Shown here: positions 24,928 to 34,046 of the stretch, in pieces
Layout of the letters: every line of letters starts with the position of its first letter
Position numbering within the stretch: the first letter of the stretch is position 1
Assembly: GCF_017349075.1 (NCBI RefSeq)
Contig: NZ_JAFMOF010000005.1
Location: 124,001 to 188,000 of the forward strand
Direction of reading: 5' to 3'
DNA length: 64,000 nt
Origin: Streptomyces triculaminicus
GTDB lineage: Bacteria > Actinomycetota > Actinomycetes > Streptomycetales > Streptomycetaceae
Position numbers and translations under genes: made by a program
The notes under the pieces: model-generated
Told to the model about the DNA's origin: nothing
Database searches by the model: none
The model's input: the letters and a program-made list of their open reading frames with translations, nothing else

Positions 24928-25383
24928 TCAGTCGAGGTCGATGCGTTCGCTTCCGCCATCCGGCCCAGGGCCCTCGCGCCCCTCGCGCGGCTCGCGCGCC
25001 GGTTCGTCGCGCGTCCAGCGCGCCTCCTGGCGGTGGACGGCCGCGCGGTAGGCGGCCAGCAGTTCGGTGCCGGCGGAGGCGAGGTGGTCGAAGACCTCGG
25101 GGTTGCGCTCGATGACCGGCTCCACGGCGGCCTTGGCCTGGGAGATGATCTGCTGCACCGCGCCCTGGGCGACCTGGGCGGCCGGCGGCAGCTCGAAGGC
25201 GGCGACCTTCTCGGCGACGGCGTCGACGAGCTTGCGCAGCTCCTCGGCGGCGCTGCCCGGTACGGGTCCCTGCCCGGACGCCTGGCGGCGGCGGGCGTTC
25301 TCGGCGGCGAGGTCCTCGGCGCAGGCCCGCTCCCACGCGTCGGGGTCGGGCGCCGGGCCGGGGCGCTCGGTGGATTCGCTCAT
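24928..25383 (-). CDS. SCO2127-like hypothetical protein
   Basis: A 151-residue soluble, helical protein with no recognised catalytic motif. An acidic N-terminus (residues 1-45) is followed by a central helical part, ELRKLVDAVAEKVAAFELP and QISQ-type helices, and a charged disordered tail. I believe it belongs to the DUF5304 family. Its position immediately upstream of glk matches S. coelicolor SCO2127, reported to stimulate glucose utilisation and to relieve or mediate catabolite repression. Assignment is by synteny and memory only. Confidence 0.75.
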   Translation of the reverse strand: MSESTERPGPAPDPDAWERACAEDLAAENARRRQASGQGPVPGSAAEELRKLVDAVAEKVAAFELPPAAQVAQGAVQQIISQAKAAVEPVIERNPEVFDHLASAGTELLAAYRAAVHRQEARWTRDEPAREPREGREGPGPDGGSERIDLD

Positions 25384-25440
25384 GACGGACTCCTGCGGGC
25401 TGGATTTTCCTTCGACGTTACCCGACCCCGGTAGCGGCGT

Positions 25441-26667
25441 TCAGGGAGTCCTTGGCCAGAGGTCGGGGTCGGGCAGGAAGCGGACGCACAGCGCCCCGTC
25501 GCGCAGCCCGGCGCCGGCGACGCCGCAGCGGCGCAGGGCGGAGGGCAGCGGCAGGACGCGGCGGAAGGGGCCGACGCCCACGACCAGTTCGTCGCCCCGG
25601 CGGACCAGTCCGAGGCCGTCACGGTCCGCGCCGGGCAGCGGGAGGCGCCAGATCAGCATGCCGTCGTCGGCCAGACGGTCCTCGACGGTCCAGGGGTCGC
25701 CGCCGGGGCCGCTGGCCTCGGTGGGGGCGGCGCCCGCGGCGAGCGCCGCCAGGTCGGCCGTCCCGCGCGGGGCGCGGCCCAGGTGCGGCAGGTCGCGCAC
25801 GGTGACCCCGTCGGCGAGGAACTCCTCGCACAGCGCCTGGTGGGCGGTGCGCTGCTCGTCGGCGAGGGCGGCCAGCCAGGGGTCGGCGGAGCCGGTGGGC
25901 AGCAGGCGGTTGGCCACCAGCGAATCGATACGGCAGCCCTGCAGGGCGAGCCCGGCGCGGGCGGTGCGCAGCACGTCGTTGCCGAGCGGGCCGGGCTCGG
26001 CGACCAGCCGCACGGTGGTGCCGTCGGCCTCTATGACGCGCCGCACGGCGGCGAGCTCCCGCTGCCAGCGCTCGACGGTCTCGTACACCTTCTGGGTGGG
26101 CATCGGCACCCCGGCCAGCTGGGCGAGCATGGGCCGCAGCGCGCGGGCGGCCTGGCGCTCGGGGGGCAGCAGGCGGCGCAGGTAGCGGTCGAGCTGTTCG
26201 GGGAGGGCGAGCAGCCGGACGGTCTCGTGCGCGGGCGGCATGTCGACGACGAGCAGGTCCCAGGCGCCGGCGTCGGCGTGGGCGGCGCGCAGGGCGGCGA
26301 GGACGGCCAGCTGTTCGGCGCCGGGGAGCTCGGTGAGCTCCTCGGGGTCGAGGGGGGCGGCGCCCAGGAGGTCGAAGAGCGAGGTGCCGCGCTCCTGCAG
26401 GTCTCCGGCCAGGGCGCGGAAGTGCTCGCCGGTGCCCACGCGGGCGGCCCACAGCCTGGGCGCCGCCTGGACGGGTGGCGCCCACGGCGTCCTCTCGTCG
26501 CCGCCCTCGGCCGGCAGGGCGGTGCCGAGCACCGCGTCGGGCGCGGGGCCGCGGTCGCAGGTGAGCAGCAGCGTGCGGCGCCCGGCGCGGGCGGCGGCCA
26601 GCGCCGTGGCCGCCGCCACGGTGGTGCGGCCCGCGCCGCCGGGACCGGTGACGAGGACCGTACGCAA
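25441..26667 (-). CDS. ArsA/GET3-like P-loop ATPase with altered Walker A
   Basis: A 408-residue protein of the ArsA ATPase family. The P-loop reads GPGGAGRTT where ArsA/MinD proteins have GKGGVGKTT, so both the signature Lys and the Walker A Lys are replaced (Pro, Arg). The switch II-like LLVVDMPPAHETVRLL, the ADEQRTAHQ helix and the C-terminal WRLPLPGADRDGLGLVRRGDELVV segment fit the family. No metal-binding Cys triad is evident, so arsenite transport is unlikely. The TTG at 26667 is the only sensible start; a ggagg SD lies 7 bp upstream. It is 119 bp downstream of the SRPBCC gene. Confidence 0.82.
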   Translation of the reverse strand: MRTVLVTGPGGAGRTTVAAATALAAARAGRRTLLLTCDRGPAPDAVLGTALPAEGGDERTPWAPPVQAAPRLWAARVGTGEHFRALAGDLQERGTSLFDLLGAAPLDPEELTELPGAEQLAVLAALRAAHADAGAWDLLVVDMPPAHETVRLLALPEQLDRYLRRLLPPERQAARALRPMLAQLAGVPMPTQKVYETVERWQRELAAVRRVIEADGTTVRLVAEPGPLGNDVLRTARAGLALQGCRIDSLVANRLLPTGSADPWLAALADEQRTAHQALCEEFLADGVTVRDLPHLGRAPRGTADLAALAAGAAPTEASGPGGDPWTVEDRLADDGMLIWRLPLPGADRDGLGLVRRGDELVVGVGPFRRVLPLPSALRRCGVAGAGLRDGALCVRFLPDPDLWPRTP

Positions 26668-26786
26668 GGTGGAGCCTCCGGCAGTGGTGTCAGGAACTGC
26701 TGTGGTGCGCTGACTGCGGTGGTGCGCTGGGCCCGGGCGAGGCCCGGGCGGTCGGGTGCCCGGCGCCGGGGGCGCCGGGCGGGCGG

Positions 26787-27236
26787 TCAGGACGCCAGGC
26801 CGCTCTCGACGCGCTTCTTGAGCCCGTCCAGGGCACGGTCGATGATGACCTTCTCGGCCTTGCGCTTGATCATTCCGAGCATCGGGATCTTGACGTCGAC
26901 GGTGAGCTGGTAGGTCACCTCGGTGTGCTGGCCGCCCGCCACCGGGGCCAGGCTGTACGACCCGTCGAGCTGGCGCAGCATCTGCGACTTGTGCAGGGAC
27001 CACGCGACGACGTTCTCGCCGGGCCAGCTGTAGTTCAGCGTGTGGTCGTCCTTGATGGCGCCGGCGTCGAGGACCAGGCGCACCTTGGCGGCGCGCCCCT
27101 GCTCGTCCTTCTCGAGCACCTCGGCCTGCTTGACCTCCCCCGTCCACTCCGGGTAGCGGTCGAAGTCGGCGATCACCGCCATCACCTGGGCCGGCGTCGC
27201 CTCGATCGTGATGCTCGAGCTGGTGTGTTCCGCCAT
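26787..27236 (-). CDS. SRPBCC (START-like) family protein
   Basis: A 149-residue helix-grip protein. The N-terminus SITIEATPAQVMAVIADFD and DRYPEWTGEV are typical of the polyketide cyclase/dehydrase-type START family that binds hydrophobic ligands. The long C-terminal helix is IIDRALDGLKKRVESG. No polyketide genes are near, so an enzyme role cannot be assumed. It precedes the ArsA-like gene, and this pairing seems conserved in streptomycetes. Confidence 0.88.
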   Translation of the reverse strand: MAEHTSSSITIEATPAQVMAVIADFDRYPEWTGEVKQAEVLEKDEQGRAAKVRLVLDAGAIKDDHTLNYSWPGENVVAWSLHKSQMLRQLDGSYSLAPVAGGQHTEVTYQLTVDVKIPMLGMIKRKAEKVIIDRALDGLKKRVESGLAS

Positions 27237-27305
27237 CTGCGTGGCTCCTCCGTACCGGTGCGCGGCCTCGATTGTCTGCCGGTGAAGGCTACCTCGCGCT
27301 GCGCG

Positions 27306-28067
27306 TCACCACTCCAGCACCCAGGGTGTTCCGTTCGAGGCGAAGTGCCCGACGTTGACGCACTCGGTCGCGCCGACGCGCATCCGGCGCGCGAGCGGCT
27401 GGTGGACATGACCGAAGAGCGCGTATTTGGGGCGGGTCGCGCGGATGGTCTCCAGCAGGGCCGAGCTGCCGCGTTCGAAGCGGCGGGCGACGGTGTCGTA
27501 GCAGAGCTCGGGCACGTCGGGCGGGATGTGCGAGCACAGCACGTCGACCTCGCCGAGGGCGGCGAGCTTGGCGGCGTAGCTCTCGTCGTCGACCTCGTAG
27601 GGGGTGCGCATGGGCGAGCGCAGGCCGCCGCCGACGAAGCCGAAGACCAGGCCGCCGATCTCCACCCGCTCGCCGTCGAGGACGGTGGTGCCCGGCTGGG
27701 CGTACTCGGACCACAGAGGCGGGATGTCCACGTTGCCGTAGGTGGCGTAGGTGGGGGTGGGGAAGGCGGCGAAGAGCTCCGCGTACTGCTTGCGGACCGC
27801 GGCCTCGACGGCGGTCTTGCGGTCGATGCCGTCCCACAGCGTGCGGGAGAGCGCGCGGGCCTCCTCGAAGCGGCGGGCGGTGCGCAGCTCGACGATGCGG
27901 TCGGCGGCCTCGACGCCGAAGAGCTCGGGGAAGATGCCGCGCGAGTGGTCGGCGTAGTCGAGGAAGAGGACCAGGTCCCCCAGGCAGACCAGGGCGTCGG
28001 CGCCTTCTCCCGCCCGCGCCAGACCCTCGGCGTTGCCGTGTACGTCGCTGACCACGTGGACTCGCAT
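27306..28067 (-). CDS. Metallophosphoesterase
   Basis: A 253-residue calcineurin-fold phosphoesterase. Metal-binding motifs are SDVHGN (about 7-12), CLGDLVLF, YATYGNVD (GNxD/H), a histidine in LCSHIPPD and the final FGHVHQP. Two metal ions are expected. The substrate (nucleotide or phosphoprotein) is unknown. The ATG at 28067 gives a clean MRVHVVSD start. It is divergent from the acyl-CoA synthetase. Confidence 0.9.
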   Translation of the reverse strand: MRVHVVSDVHGNAEGLARAGEGADALVCLGDLVLFLDYADHSRGIFPELFGVEAADRIVELRTARRFEEARALSRTLWDGIDRKTAVEAAVRKQYAELFAAFPTPTYATYGNVDIPPLWSEYAQPGTTVLDGERVEIGGLVFGFVGGGLRSPMRTPYEVDDESYAAKLAALGEVDVLCSHIPPDVPELCYDTVARRFERGSSALLETIRATRPKYALFGHVHQPLARRMRVGATECVNVGHFASNGTPWVLEW

Positions 28068-28333
28068 ACCGATCACCCTAGGCGCTGCGCACGGGCCGCA
28101 GGAAGGGCCGCGACCTGCGGTTACTTCCGGGTCACCGTGCCGAGCAGCTAGGGTGCCGGGAGCGGGCCCGTGGCATGTGACGCATGGAACATCTGGGCGC
28201 ACCCCTCTATTCGAATTCCGTACTGATGGGTAACGTCCGGGCAGTCCTACACCCCTGCCTGATCATGGACCGCAGCCGACGCAGCGCCCCTCGACGACGC
28301 GGCGGCGCCGGCGCCCGACGAGGAGCAGCAGTC

Positions 28334-30130
28334 TTGCGCGAGTTCAGCCTTCCGGCCCTTTACGAGGTCCCGGCCGACGGAAACCTGACGGATCTCATCC
28401 GCCGGAACGCCGCTCTGCACCCCGATGTCGCGGTCATAGGGCGCAAGGTCGACGGGCAGTGGCAGGACGTCACCGCGACCGCCTTCCTGGCGGAGGTCCG
28501 CGCCGTCGCCAAGGGCCTGATGGCCTCCGGCATCAAGCCGGGCGACCGGATCGGCCTGCTGTCGCGCACCCGCTACGAGTGGGCGCTGATGGACTTCGCC
28601 ATCTGGAGCGCGGGCGGCGTCACCGTGCCCATCTACGAGACCAGCTCGCCGGAGCAGATCCAGTGGATCCTCGGCGACTCCGGCGCCGTGGCCTGCCTGA
28701 CCGAGACCCCCGCGCACGAGGCGTCGGTGGAGTCCGTACGCGACCGGCTCCCCGAACTGGCCAACATCTGGCAGATCGAGCGCGGCGCCGTCGAGCGGCT
28801 GCGGGCCGCCGGCGAGTCGCTGACCGACGAGTCGGTGGACGAGCGCAGCGCGCTGGCCACCGCGGACTCCCCCGCCACCATCGTCTACACCTCGGGCACC
28901 ACGGGCCGCCCCAAGGGCTGTGTGCTGAGCCACCGCAACTTCTTCGCGGAGTGCGGCAACGCCGTCGAGCGGCTCAAGCCGCTGTTCACCACCGGCGAGC
29001 ACTCCGTCCTGCTGTTCCTGCCCGCCGCGCACGTCTTCGGCCGCCTCGTCGAGGTCGCCGCGATGCTGGCGCCGATCCGCCTGGGCATGGTCAGCGACAT
29101 CCGCAACCTGACCGACGACCTGCAGAGCTTCCGGCCGTCGCTGATCCTGGGCGTGCCCCGCGTCTTCGAGAAGGTCTACAACGGCGCCCGCGCCAAGGCG
29201 CAGGCCGACGGCAAGGGCAAGATCTTCGACCGGGCGGCGGACACCGCCATCGCCTACAGCCGCGCGCTGGACACCCCCGCCGGCCCCTCCTTCGGCCTGA
29301 AGATCAAGCACAAGGTCTTCGACAAGCTGGTCTACGGCAAGCTGCGCGCGGTGCTGGGCGGCAAGGCCACCCACGCGATCTCCGGCGGCGCCCCGCTCGG
29401 CGAGCGGCTCGGCCACTTCTACCGGGGCATCGGCTTCACCGTCCTCGAGGGCTACGGGCTCACCGAGTCCTGCGCGGCGACCGCCTTCAACCCCTGGGAC
29501 AAGCCGAAGATCGGCACGGTGGGCCAGCCGCTGCCGGGCTCGGTGGTGCGCATCGCCGACGACGGCGAGGTGCTGCTGCACGGCGAGCACCTGTTCTCCG
29601 GCTACTGGAACAACGAGGCGGCCACCGCCGAGGCGATGTCGGACGGCTGGTTCCACACCGGCGACGTGGGCACCCTCGACGAGGAGGGCTACCTCAGCAT
29701 CACCGGCCGCAAGAAGGAGATCATCGTCACGGCCGGCGGCAAGAACGTCGCCCCCGCGGTGATCGAGGACCGCATCCGGGCCCACGCGCTCGTCGCCGAG
29801 TGCATGGTGGTCGGCGACGGCCGCCCGTTCGTGGGCGCGCTGGTGACCCTGGACGAGGACTTCCTGCCGCGCTGGCTGGAGGAGCACGACAAGCCGGCCG
29901 GGCTGACGGCCGCCGAACTGGCCGACGACCCGGACCTGCTGGCGGACGTTCAGAAGGCCGTGGACGACGGCAACGCCGCGGTCTCCAAGGCCGAGTCGGT
30001 GCGCAAGTTCCGTATCCTGCCGGCTCAGTTCACCGAGGCCTCCGGCCATGTGACGCCGTCGCTCAAGCTCAAGCGGAACGTCGTCGCGAAGGACTTCGCG
30101 GACGAGATCGAGGCGATCTACCGCGGCTGA
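28334..30130 (+). CDS. Long-chain fatty acid-CoA ligase (AMP-forming)
   Basis: A 598-residue ANL-superfamily enzyme that activates a fatty acid as the adenylate and transfers it to CoA. Motifs are the P-loop IVYTSGTTGRPKGC, the ISGGAPLG and EGYGLTES linker motifs, GWFHTGD and the C-terminal GRKKEIIVTAGGKNVAP with a final catalytic Lys near SLKLKRNVV. The length fits FadD15-type enzymes. The TTG at 28334, with an aggagcagc SD, is preferred to in-frame ATGs further upstream that encode unconserved sequence. A strong terminator follows. Confidence 0.93.
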   Translation: MREFSLPALYEVPADGNLTDLIRRNAALHPDVAVIGRKVDGQWQDVTATAFLAEVRAVAKGLMASGIKPGDRIGLLSRTRYEWALMDFAIWSAGGVTVPIYETSSPEQIQWILGDSGAVACLTETPAHEASVESVRDRLPELANIWQIERGAVERLRAAGESLTDESVDERSALATADSPATIVYTSGTTGRPKGCVLSHRNFFAECGNAVERLKPLFTTGEHSVLLFLPAAHVFGRLVEVAAMLAPIRLGMVSDIRNLTDDLQSFRPSLILGVPRVFEKVYNGARAKAQADGKGKIFDRAADTAIAYSRALDTPAGPSFGLKIKHKVFDKLVYGKLRAVLGGKATHAISGGAPLGERLGHFYRGIGFTVLEGYGLTESCAATAFNPWDKPKIGTVGQPLPGSVVRIADDGEVLLHGEHLFSGYWNNEAATAEAMSDGWFHTGDVGTLDEEGYLSITGRKKEIIVTAGGKNVAPAVIEDRIRAHALVAECMVVGDGRPFVGALVTLDEDFLPRWLEEHDKPAGLTAAELADDPDLLADVQKAVDDGNAAVSKAESVRKFRILPAQFTEASGHVTPSLKLKRNVVAKDFADEIEAIYRG

Positions 30131-30152
30131 CGCCGGCTCATGAACGCAGAAA

Positions 30153-30188
30153 GGTAAGGGGCTCGCGCCATGGCACGAGCCCCTTACC
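30153..30188 (+). terminator. Terminator of the acyl-CoA ligase gene
   Basis: A 13-bp perfect stem (30153-30165 with 30176-30188) is followed by CCTTGTTTTC, a rare T-rich tail for this genome. It lies between convergent genes. Confidence 0.82.
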
Positions 30189-30206
30189 CCTTGTTTTCGT
30201 CGTCCG

Positions 30207-31349
30207 TTACAGCAGTTCCTTCAGCCGTTCCGCCAGCAGGTCCCAGCGCCAGCGCTCCTCGACCCACTCCCGGCCCCGCTCGCCCATCCGGCGGCGCAGC
30301 TCGGCGTCCCCGAGCAGCGTGACGATCCGGTCGGCGGCGTCCTCGGGGGAGCCGCCGCGCACCACGTAGCCCGTCTCGCCGTCGAGGACGGCGTCCGGCG
30401 CCCCGCCGGAGTCTCCGGCCACCACGGGCAGCCCGGTCGCCGAGGCCTCGAGGTAGACGATGCCGAGCCCCTCGACGTCCAGCCCGCCCCGGCGGGTGCG
30501 GCAGGGCATGGCGAAGACGTCGCCGGCGCCGTAGTGGGCGGGGAGCTCCTCCCAGGGCACGGCCCCGGTGAAGCGGACGGCGTGCGCCACGCCGGTGTCG
30601 GCGGCGAGCCGGCGCAGCTCCTTCTCGTACGGGCCGCCGCCCACGACCAGCAGCACCGCCTCCGGCTCGGCCGCGAGGATGCGCGGCATGGCCCGGATCA
30701 GGGTGTCCTGACCCTTGCGCGGGACGAGCCGGGAGACGCAGACGACGACGGGGCGGTCGGTGAGACCGAGCCGGGCGCGGACCTCGTCGCCGCCGGAGCC
30801 GGGGTGGAAGGTCTTCTCGTCCACGCCGGGCGGCAGTTGGATCATCCGGGCGGCCGCCTCGTCCGTCAGGGCGGCGGCGATCCGCGAGCGCGTGTACTCG
30901 CCCAGATAGGTGATCGTGTCGGTGCCCTCGCCGATCCGCCGCAGCAGCTGCCGGGAGGCGGGCAGCTGGGCCCAGCCGGCCTCGTGGCCGTGGGTGGTGG
31001 CGACCAGCCGGCGGGCGCCCGCCCGGCGCAGCGCGGGCGCCATCAGCCCCAGGGGCGCGGCGGCCCCGAACCACACCGAGGTGCAGCCGTGCTCGCGCAG
31101 CAGCGTGGCCGCGCGCCGGGTCACCCGGGGGGTGGGCAGCAGCATGGTCGTACGGTCGCGCACCACCGGGAACGGCTGCTCGGCGTCGAACCGGGCCGTG
31201 GCCTCGACGCCTTCGCGGCTGTGCTTCCAGGTGGAGGCGTAGACGACGATGCTCTCCGGGTCCAGGCGCAGCGCCATGTTGTGCAGGAAGGCCTGGATGC
31301 CGCCGGGGCGCGGCGGGAAGTCATTGGTGACGATGAGGGTCTTGTGCAT
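30207..31349 (-). CDS. Glycosyltransferase family 4 (PimB-like mannosyltransferase)
   Basis: A 380-residue GT-B glycosyltransferase. The N-terminal TLIVTNDFPPRPGGIQAF loop binds the acceptor. The C-terminal half has VCVSRLVPRKGQDTLI and the nucleotide-sugar motif EGLGIVYLEASATGLPVV, with GYVV downstream. It resembles the phosphatidylinositol mannoside transferases PimB/PimC of actinobacteria, so a role in mannolipid or glycan synthesis is likely. The ATG at 31349 removes an unconserved upstream stretch. It is divergent from another glycosyltransferase. Confidence 0.9.
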   Translation of the reverse strand: MHKTLIVTNDFPPRPGGIQAFLHNMALRLDPESIVVYASTWKHSREGVEATARFDAEQPFPVVRDRTTMLLPTPRVTRRAATLLREHGCTSVWFGAAAPLGLMAPALRRAGARRLVATTHGHEAGWAQLPASRQLLRRIGEGTDTITYLGEYTRSRIAAALTDEAAARMIQLPPGVDEKTFHPGSGGDEVRARLGLTDRPVVVCVSRLVPRKGQDTLIRAMPRILAAEPEAVLLVVGGGPYEKELRRLAADTGVAHAVRFTGAVPWEELPAHYGAGDVFAMPCRTRRGGLDVEGLGIVYLEASATGLPVVAGDSGGAPDAVLDGETGYVVRGGSPEDAADRIVTLLGDAELRRRMGERGREWVEERWRWDLLAERLKELL

Positions 31350-31504
31350 CGCCGCCGACAGTACCGGGTGCGATCGGGCGGCAACCGGGCCGCTTCCCGC
31401 CACGTCCGTCGCGCGCGGGGGCACTTCCCCGGCATCATTCCTTCCAGTGACCGAACGTGTACGGCGCGTGGTGGTGGCGCCGACCCGAAGGGACGAGGTG
31501 GACG

Positions 31505-32746
31505 ATGGTGGCGGGCACGAGTCTGCGGCTCTCGATCGTGGTGTGGGCCGTCACCCGGGCCGTTCTGATGATGTGCGTGTTCCGGGTGTGGGACATGCCG
31601 GGATCGGACGTCTCCGTCGACATCGAGGTGATCTACCAGGGCTGGTACGGCGTCCTGCGCACCGGCATCTTCCCGTACGACGACGTCACCTGGCAGTACC
31701 CCCCGGCCGCCGCGCTGGCCGTGCTCGCCCCGGGGCTCCTGCCCTTCCTCGACTACGCCCCGGCCTTCTTCGCCCTGTGCCTGCTGGCCGATGCCGCGAT
31801 CACCGGCATGCTGCTCTACGCGGTGCGCGACGGGCGGCGCGGGCCGCTGGGGGTGTGGGTCTGGGTGGTGGGGGTGCCGCTGCTGGGCCCGATCGTCTAC
31901 GCCCGCTACGACGTGATGGTCACGGCGGTGGCCGTGGCGGCCCTGCTGGCCGCCGCCCGGCGCACCCGGCTGTCGGGCGCGCTGACCGGCTTCGGGGCGC
32001 TGCTGAAGGTCTGGCCCCTGCTGCTGCTCATCGGCACCCCGCGCGGCCCGCGCACCCGCTCGACGTGGGGCGCGGCGCTGGCCACTGCGGGGATCCTGGC
32101 CATGTTCTTCGCGGCGGCGATGCCGGGGGCGCTGGCCTTCCTCACCTTCCAGCGCGACCGGGGCACGGAGGTGGAGTCCCTGGGATCGCTGGTCTTCCAT
32201 CTGGCCCGGCACGTCGGCTGGCACGGCAAGGCGCGGCTGAACTACGGCTCGGTGGAGTTCCTCGGCCGGCACGTCCACGCGGTCAGCGCGCTGGCGCTGG
32301 GGCTGAGCGTGCTGGCCTTCGCCTGGCTGCTGCTGTGGCGGATGCGGGCCCGCCACTTCACCGCGACGACCCCCTACGAGGCCGCGTTCGCCGCGGTGCT
32401 GCTGTTCACCACGACCAGCCGGGTGATCAGCCCGCAGTACATGATCTGGCTGATCGGCCTGGCGGCGGTGTGCGTGACGATGCGGACGCCGCGCCAGTGG
32501 CTGCCGGTGCTGCTGGTGCTGCTCGCTGCGCCGCTGACGCAGCTGGAGTTCCCGATCTGGTTCGCGCACGTCATCGCCAGCGACAAGCTGGGGGTGGCGA
32601 CGCTGACGCTGCGCAACGGGCTGCTGGTGGCGGCGACGGTGATCTCCTGCAGGCGGCTGTGGCAGGAGACGGTGACCGCGCCCCGGACGGTGGAGGAGGA
32701 GCCGGAGCCGCCCGCCGAGCGGCAGTCGGCGCTGGTGCCGGGCTAG
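31505..32746 (+). CDS. Glycosyltransferase family 87-like membrane protein
   Basis: A 413-residue integral membrane protein with about ten hydrophobic helices. Near the N-terminus a loop reads SVDIEVIYQGWY followed by GIFPYDDVTWQYPP. This acidic, Tyr-rich loop and the helices fit the DUF2029/GT87 alpha-mannosyltransferases that use polyprenyl-phosphate mannose. The ATG at 31505 is preferred to starts at 31447-31457. It faces a divergent GT4 gene, suggesting a joint role in cell-envelope glycan synthesis (inference). Confidence 0.85.
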   Translation: MVAGTSLRLSIVVWAVTRAVLMMCVFRVWDMPGSDVSVDIEVIYQGWYGVLRTGIFPYDDVTWQYPPAAALAVLAPGLLPFLDYAPAFFALCLLADAAITGMLLYAVRDGRRGPLGVWVWVVGVPLLGPIVYARYDVMVTAVAVAALLAAARRTRLSGALTGFGALLKVWPLLLLIGTPRGPRTRSTWGAALATAGILAMFFAAAMPGALAFLTFQRDRGTEVESLGSLVFHLARHVGWHGKARLNYGSVEFLGRHVHAVSALALGLSVLAFAWLLLWRMRARHFTATTPYEAAFAAVLLFTTTSRVISPQYMIWLIGLAAVCVTMRTPRQWLPVLLVLLAAPLTQLEFPIWFAHVIASDKLGVATLTLRNGLLVAATVISCRRLWQETVTAPRTVEEEPEPPAERQSALVPG

Positions 32747-32771
32747 GGAGCACCCGAAGGGAACGGAGGCG

Positions 32772-33998
32772 TCAGAAGGCCTTCGCCACGTACGACCGCC
32801 ACCGCGCAGTGAACTCCTCCGCCCCGATCCCCAGGACCTCCCGCAGCGCCGCCTCCACCGCGCCGGCCCGCTGCTTGCGCTCCCCCACCTTCCGGTAGAA
32901 GGCGACGAGCCGGTCCTCGCCCCAGCCCTCGGCGATCATCCGGCAGGCCAGCCAGCCCTCCTCGTACGCCCGCGCCAGCCGGCCCGCCTCCCCGGCGAAG
33001 CCGAAGTCCGCGTCCTCCGGGAGGCTCTGGGGCGCACGGCCCGCCGCGACGGCGTTCGCCAGCTCGGGGGCGGCCTGGCGGGGGGTACGGCCGGTGGTCC
33101 GGTAGGCCGCCCAGTCGGCGAAGCCCTCGGAGAGCCACAGCGGGGTGGCCGGGGAGGTCGCGGCGCGGGTGGCGACGTGGGCGGTCTCGTGGGTGAGCAC
33201 GATCCGGCGGCCGAAGTCACCGAGCACGCCGTACGCCTCGGGGTTGACGATGACGCGGTCGGCGGGCGCGGCGCCCGCGCCGCCGCCCTCGCCGGTGGTC
33301 ACGGCGGCGATGCCCCGGTACTGGGAGGCGGGCGAGCCCAGCAGATCCGCCATCCGCTCCAGCGACGCCGGCATCTCGACCACCACGCGGCGGGCCCAGC
33401 CGCCGCTCCAGGCCGACTCGACGGCGGGCACGGCCCGGTCGGCGAGGGCGGCGAGCACGCGCATCCGCTCCTGGTCCTGGCCGACCGCCAGCACCAGGCT
33501 GCTGCGGCCGCGGACCGCCGTGACCGTGCCCTGCTCCCACAGCTGCCCGCCGCCCTGGCGGGACTCCTGCCCGGCCACGAACCAGCGGCCGACGCGCCGC
33601 ACGAGGGTCAGCCGCACCGGGGCGGTGACCGGCGCCGTGTCGTATCCGGCGAGCCGGTAGCGCAGCTCCGTCTCGGCCACCACCCGCCCGCCCGTGCCCC
33701 GGGTGCGGACCAGCCGGTACTCCCAGGAGGCCAGCGGCACGGCGCCGAGGTTGGCGAAGACCTGCCGGCGCTCGTCGCGGTAGCCGCGGGCGGCCGGGTC
33801 GACGGCCGCCAGGTAGGCGTGCTCGTCGCGGTCGCGCACGGCCCGCCCCCAGCGGTCCAGCAGCCGCTGGACGGACCGGTCGCCGGTGTCGGCGCGGTCC
33901 GCGGAGCCGGTGTCGCCGCAGCCGGTGAGGGGCTGCAGGGCGAGCAGCGCCGCAAGGCAGCACACCGCCCGCCGTCCGCTCCACCGCCTGCCCGTCAC
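32772..33998 (-). CDS. Lipoprotein with a gluzincin metallopeptidase-like domain
   Basis: A 408-residue exported protein. The signal peptide ends in a lipobox (LTGC, Cys27). The middle is NTF2-like. The C-terminal part has the zinc-site helix LTHETAHVA and, about 20 residues on, WLSEGFADWAAY, which supplies the third ligand Glu as in gluzincin peptidases. No close functional name is possible; cell-surface proteolysis is inferred. The following gene on the same strand encodes a cell-wall NlpC/P60 hydrolase. Confidence 0.8.
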   Translation of the reverse strand: MTGRRWSGRRAVCCLAALLALQPLTGCGDTGSADRADTGDRSVQRLLDRWGRAVRDRDEHAYLAAVDPAARGYRDERRQVFANLGAVPLASWEYRLVRTRGTGGRVVAETELRYRLAGYDTAPVTAPVRLTLVRRVGRWFVAGQESRQGGGQLWEQGTVTAVRGRSSLVLAVGQDQERMRVLAALADRAVPAVESAWSGGWARRVVVEMPASLERMADLLGSPASQYRGIAAVTTGEGGGAGAAPADRVIVNPEAYGVLGDFGRRIVLTHETAHVATRAATSPATPLWLSEGFADWAAYRTTGRTPRQAAPELANAVAAGRAPQSLPEDADFGFAGEAGRLARAYEEGWLACRMIAEGWGEDRLVAFYRKVGERKQRAGAVEAALREVLGIGAEEFTARWRSYVAKAF

Positions 33999-34046
33999 GC
34001 CCGCATCGTACGAGCCGGGCGGGCCCGGCCCCGGGTCAGGGCACGC

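Noticed and set aside
28184..28333. N-terminal extension of the acyl-CoA ligase from an ATG at 28184
   Set aside because: The extra 50 residues are unlike the family, and TTG 28334 has a good SD.
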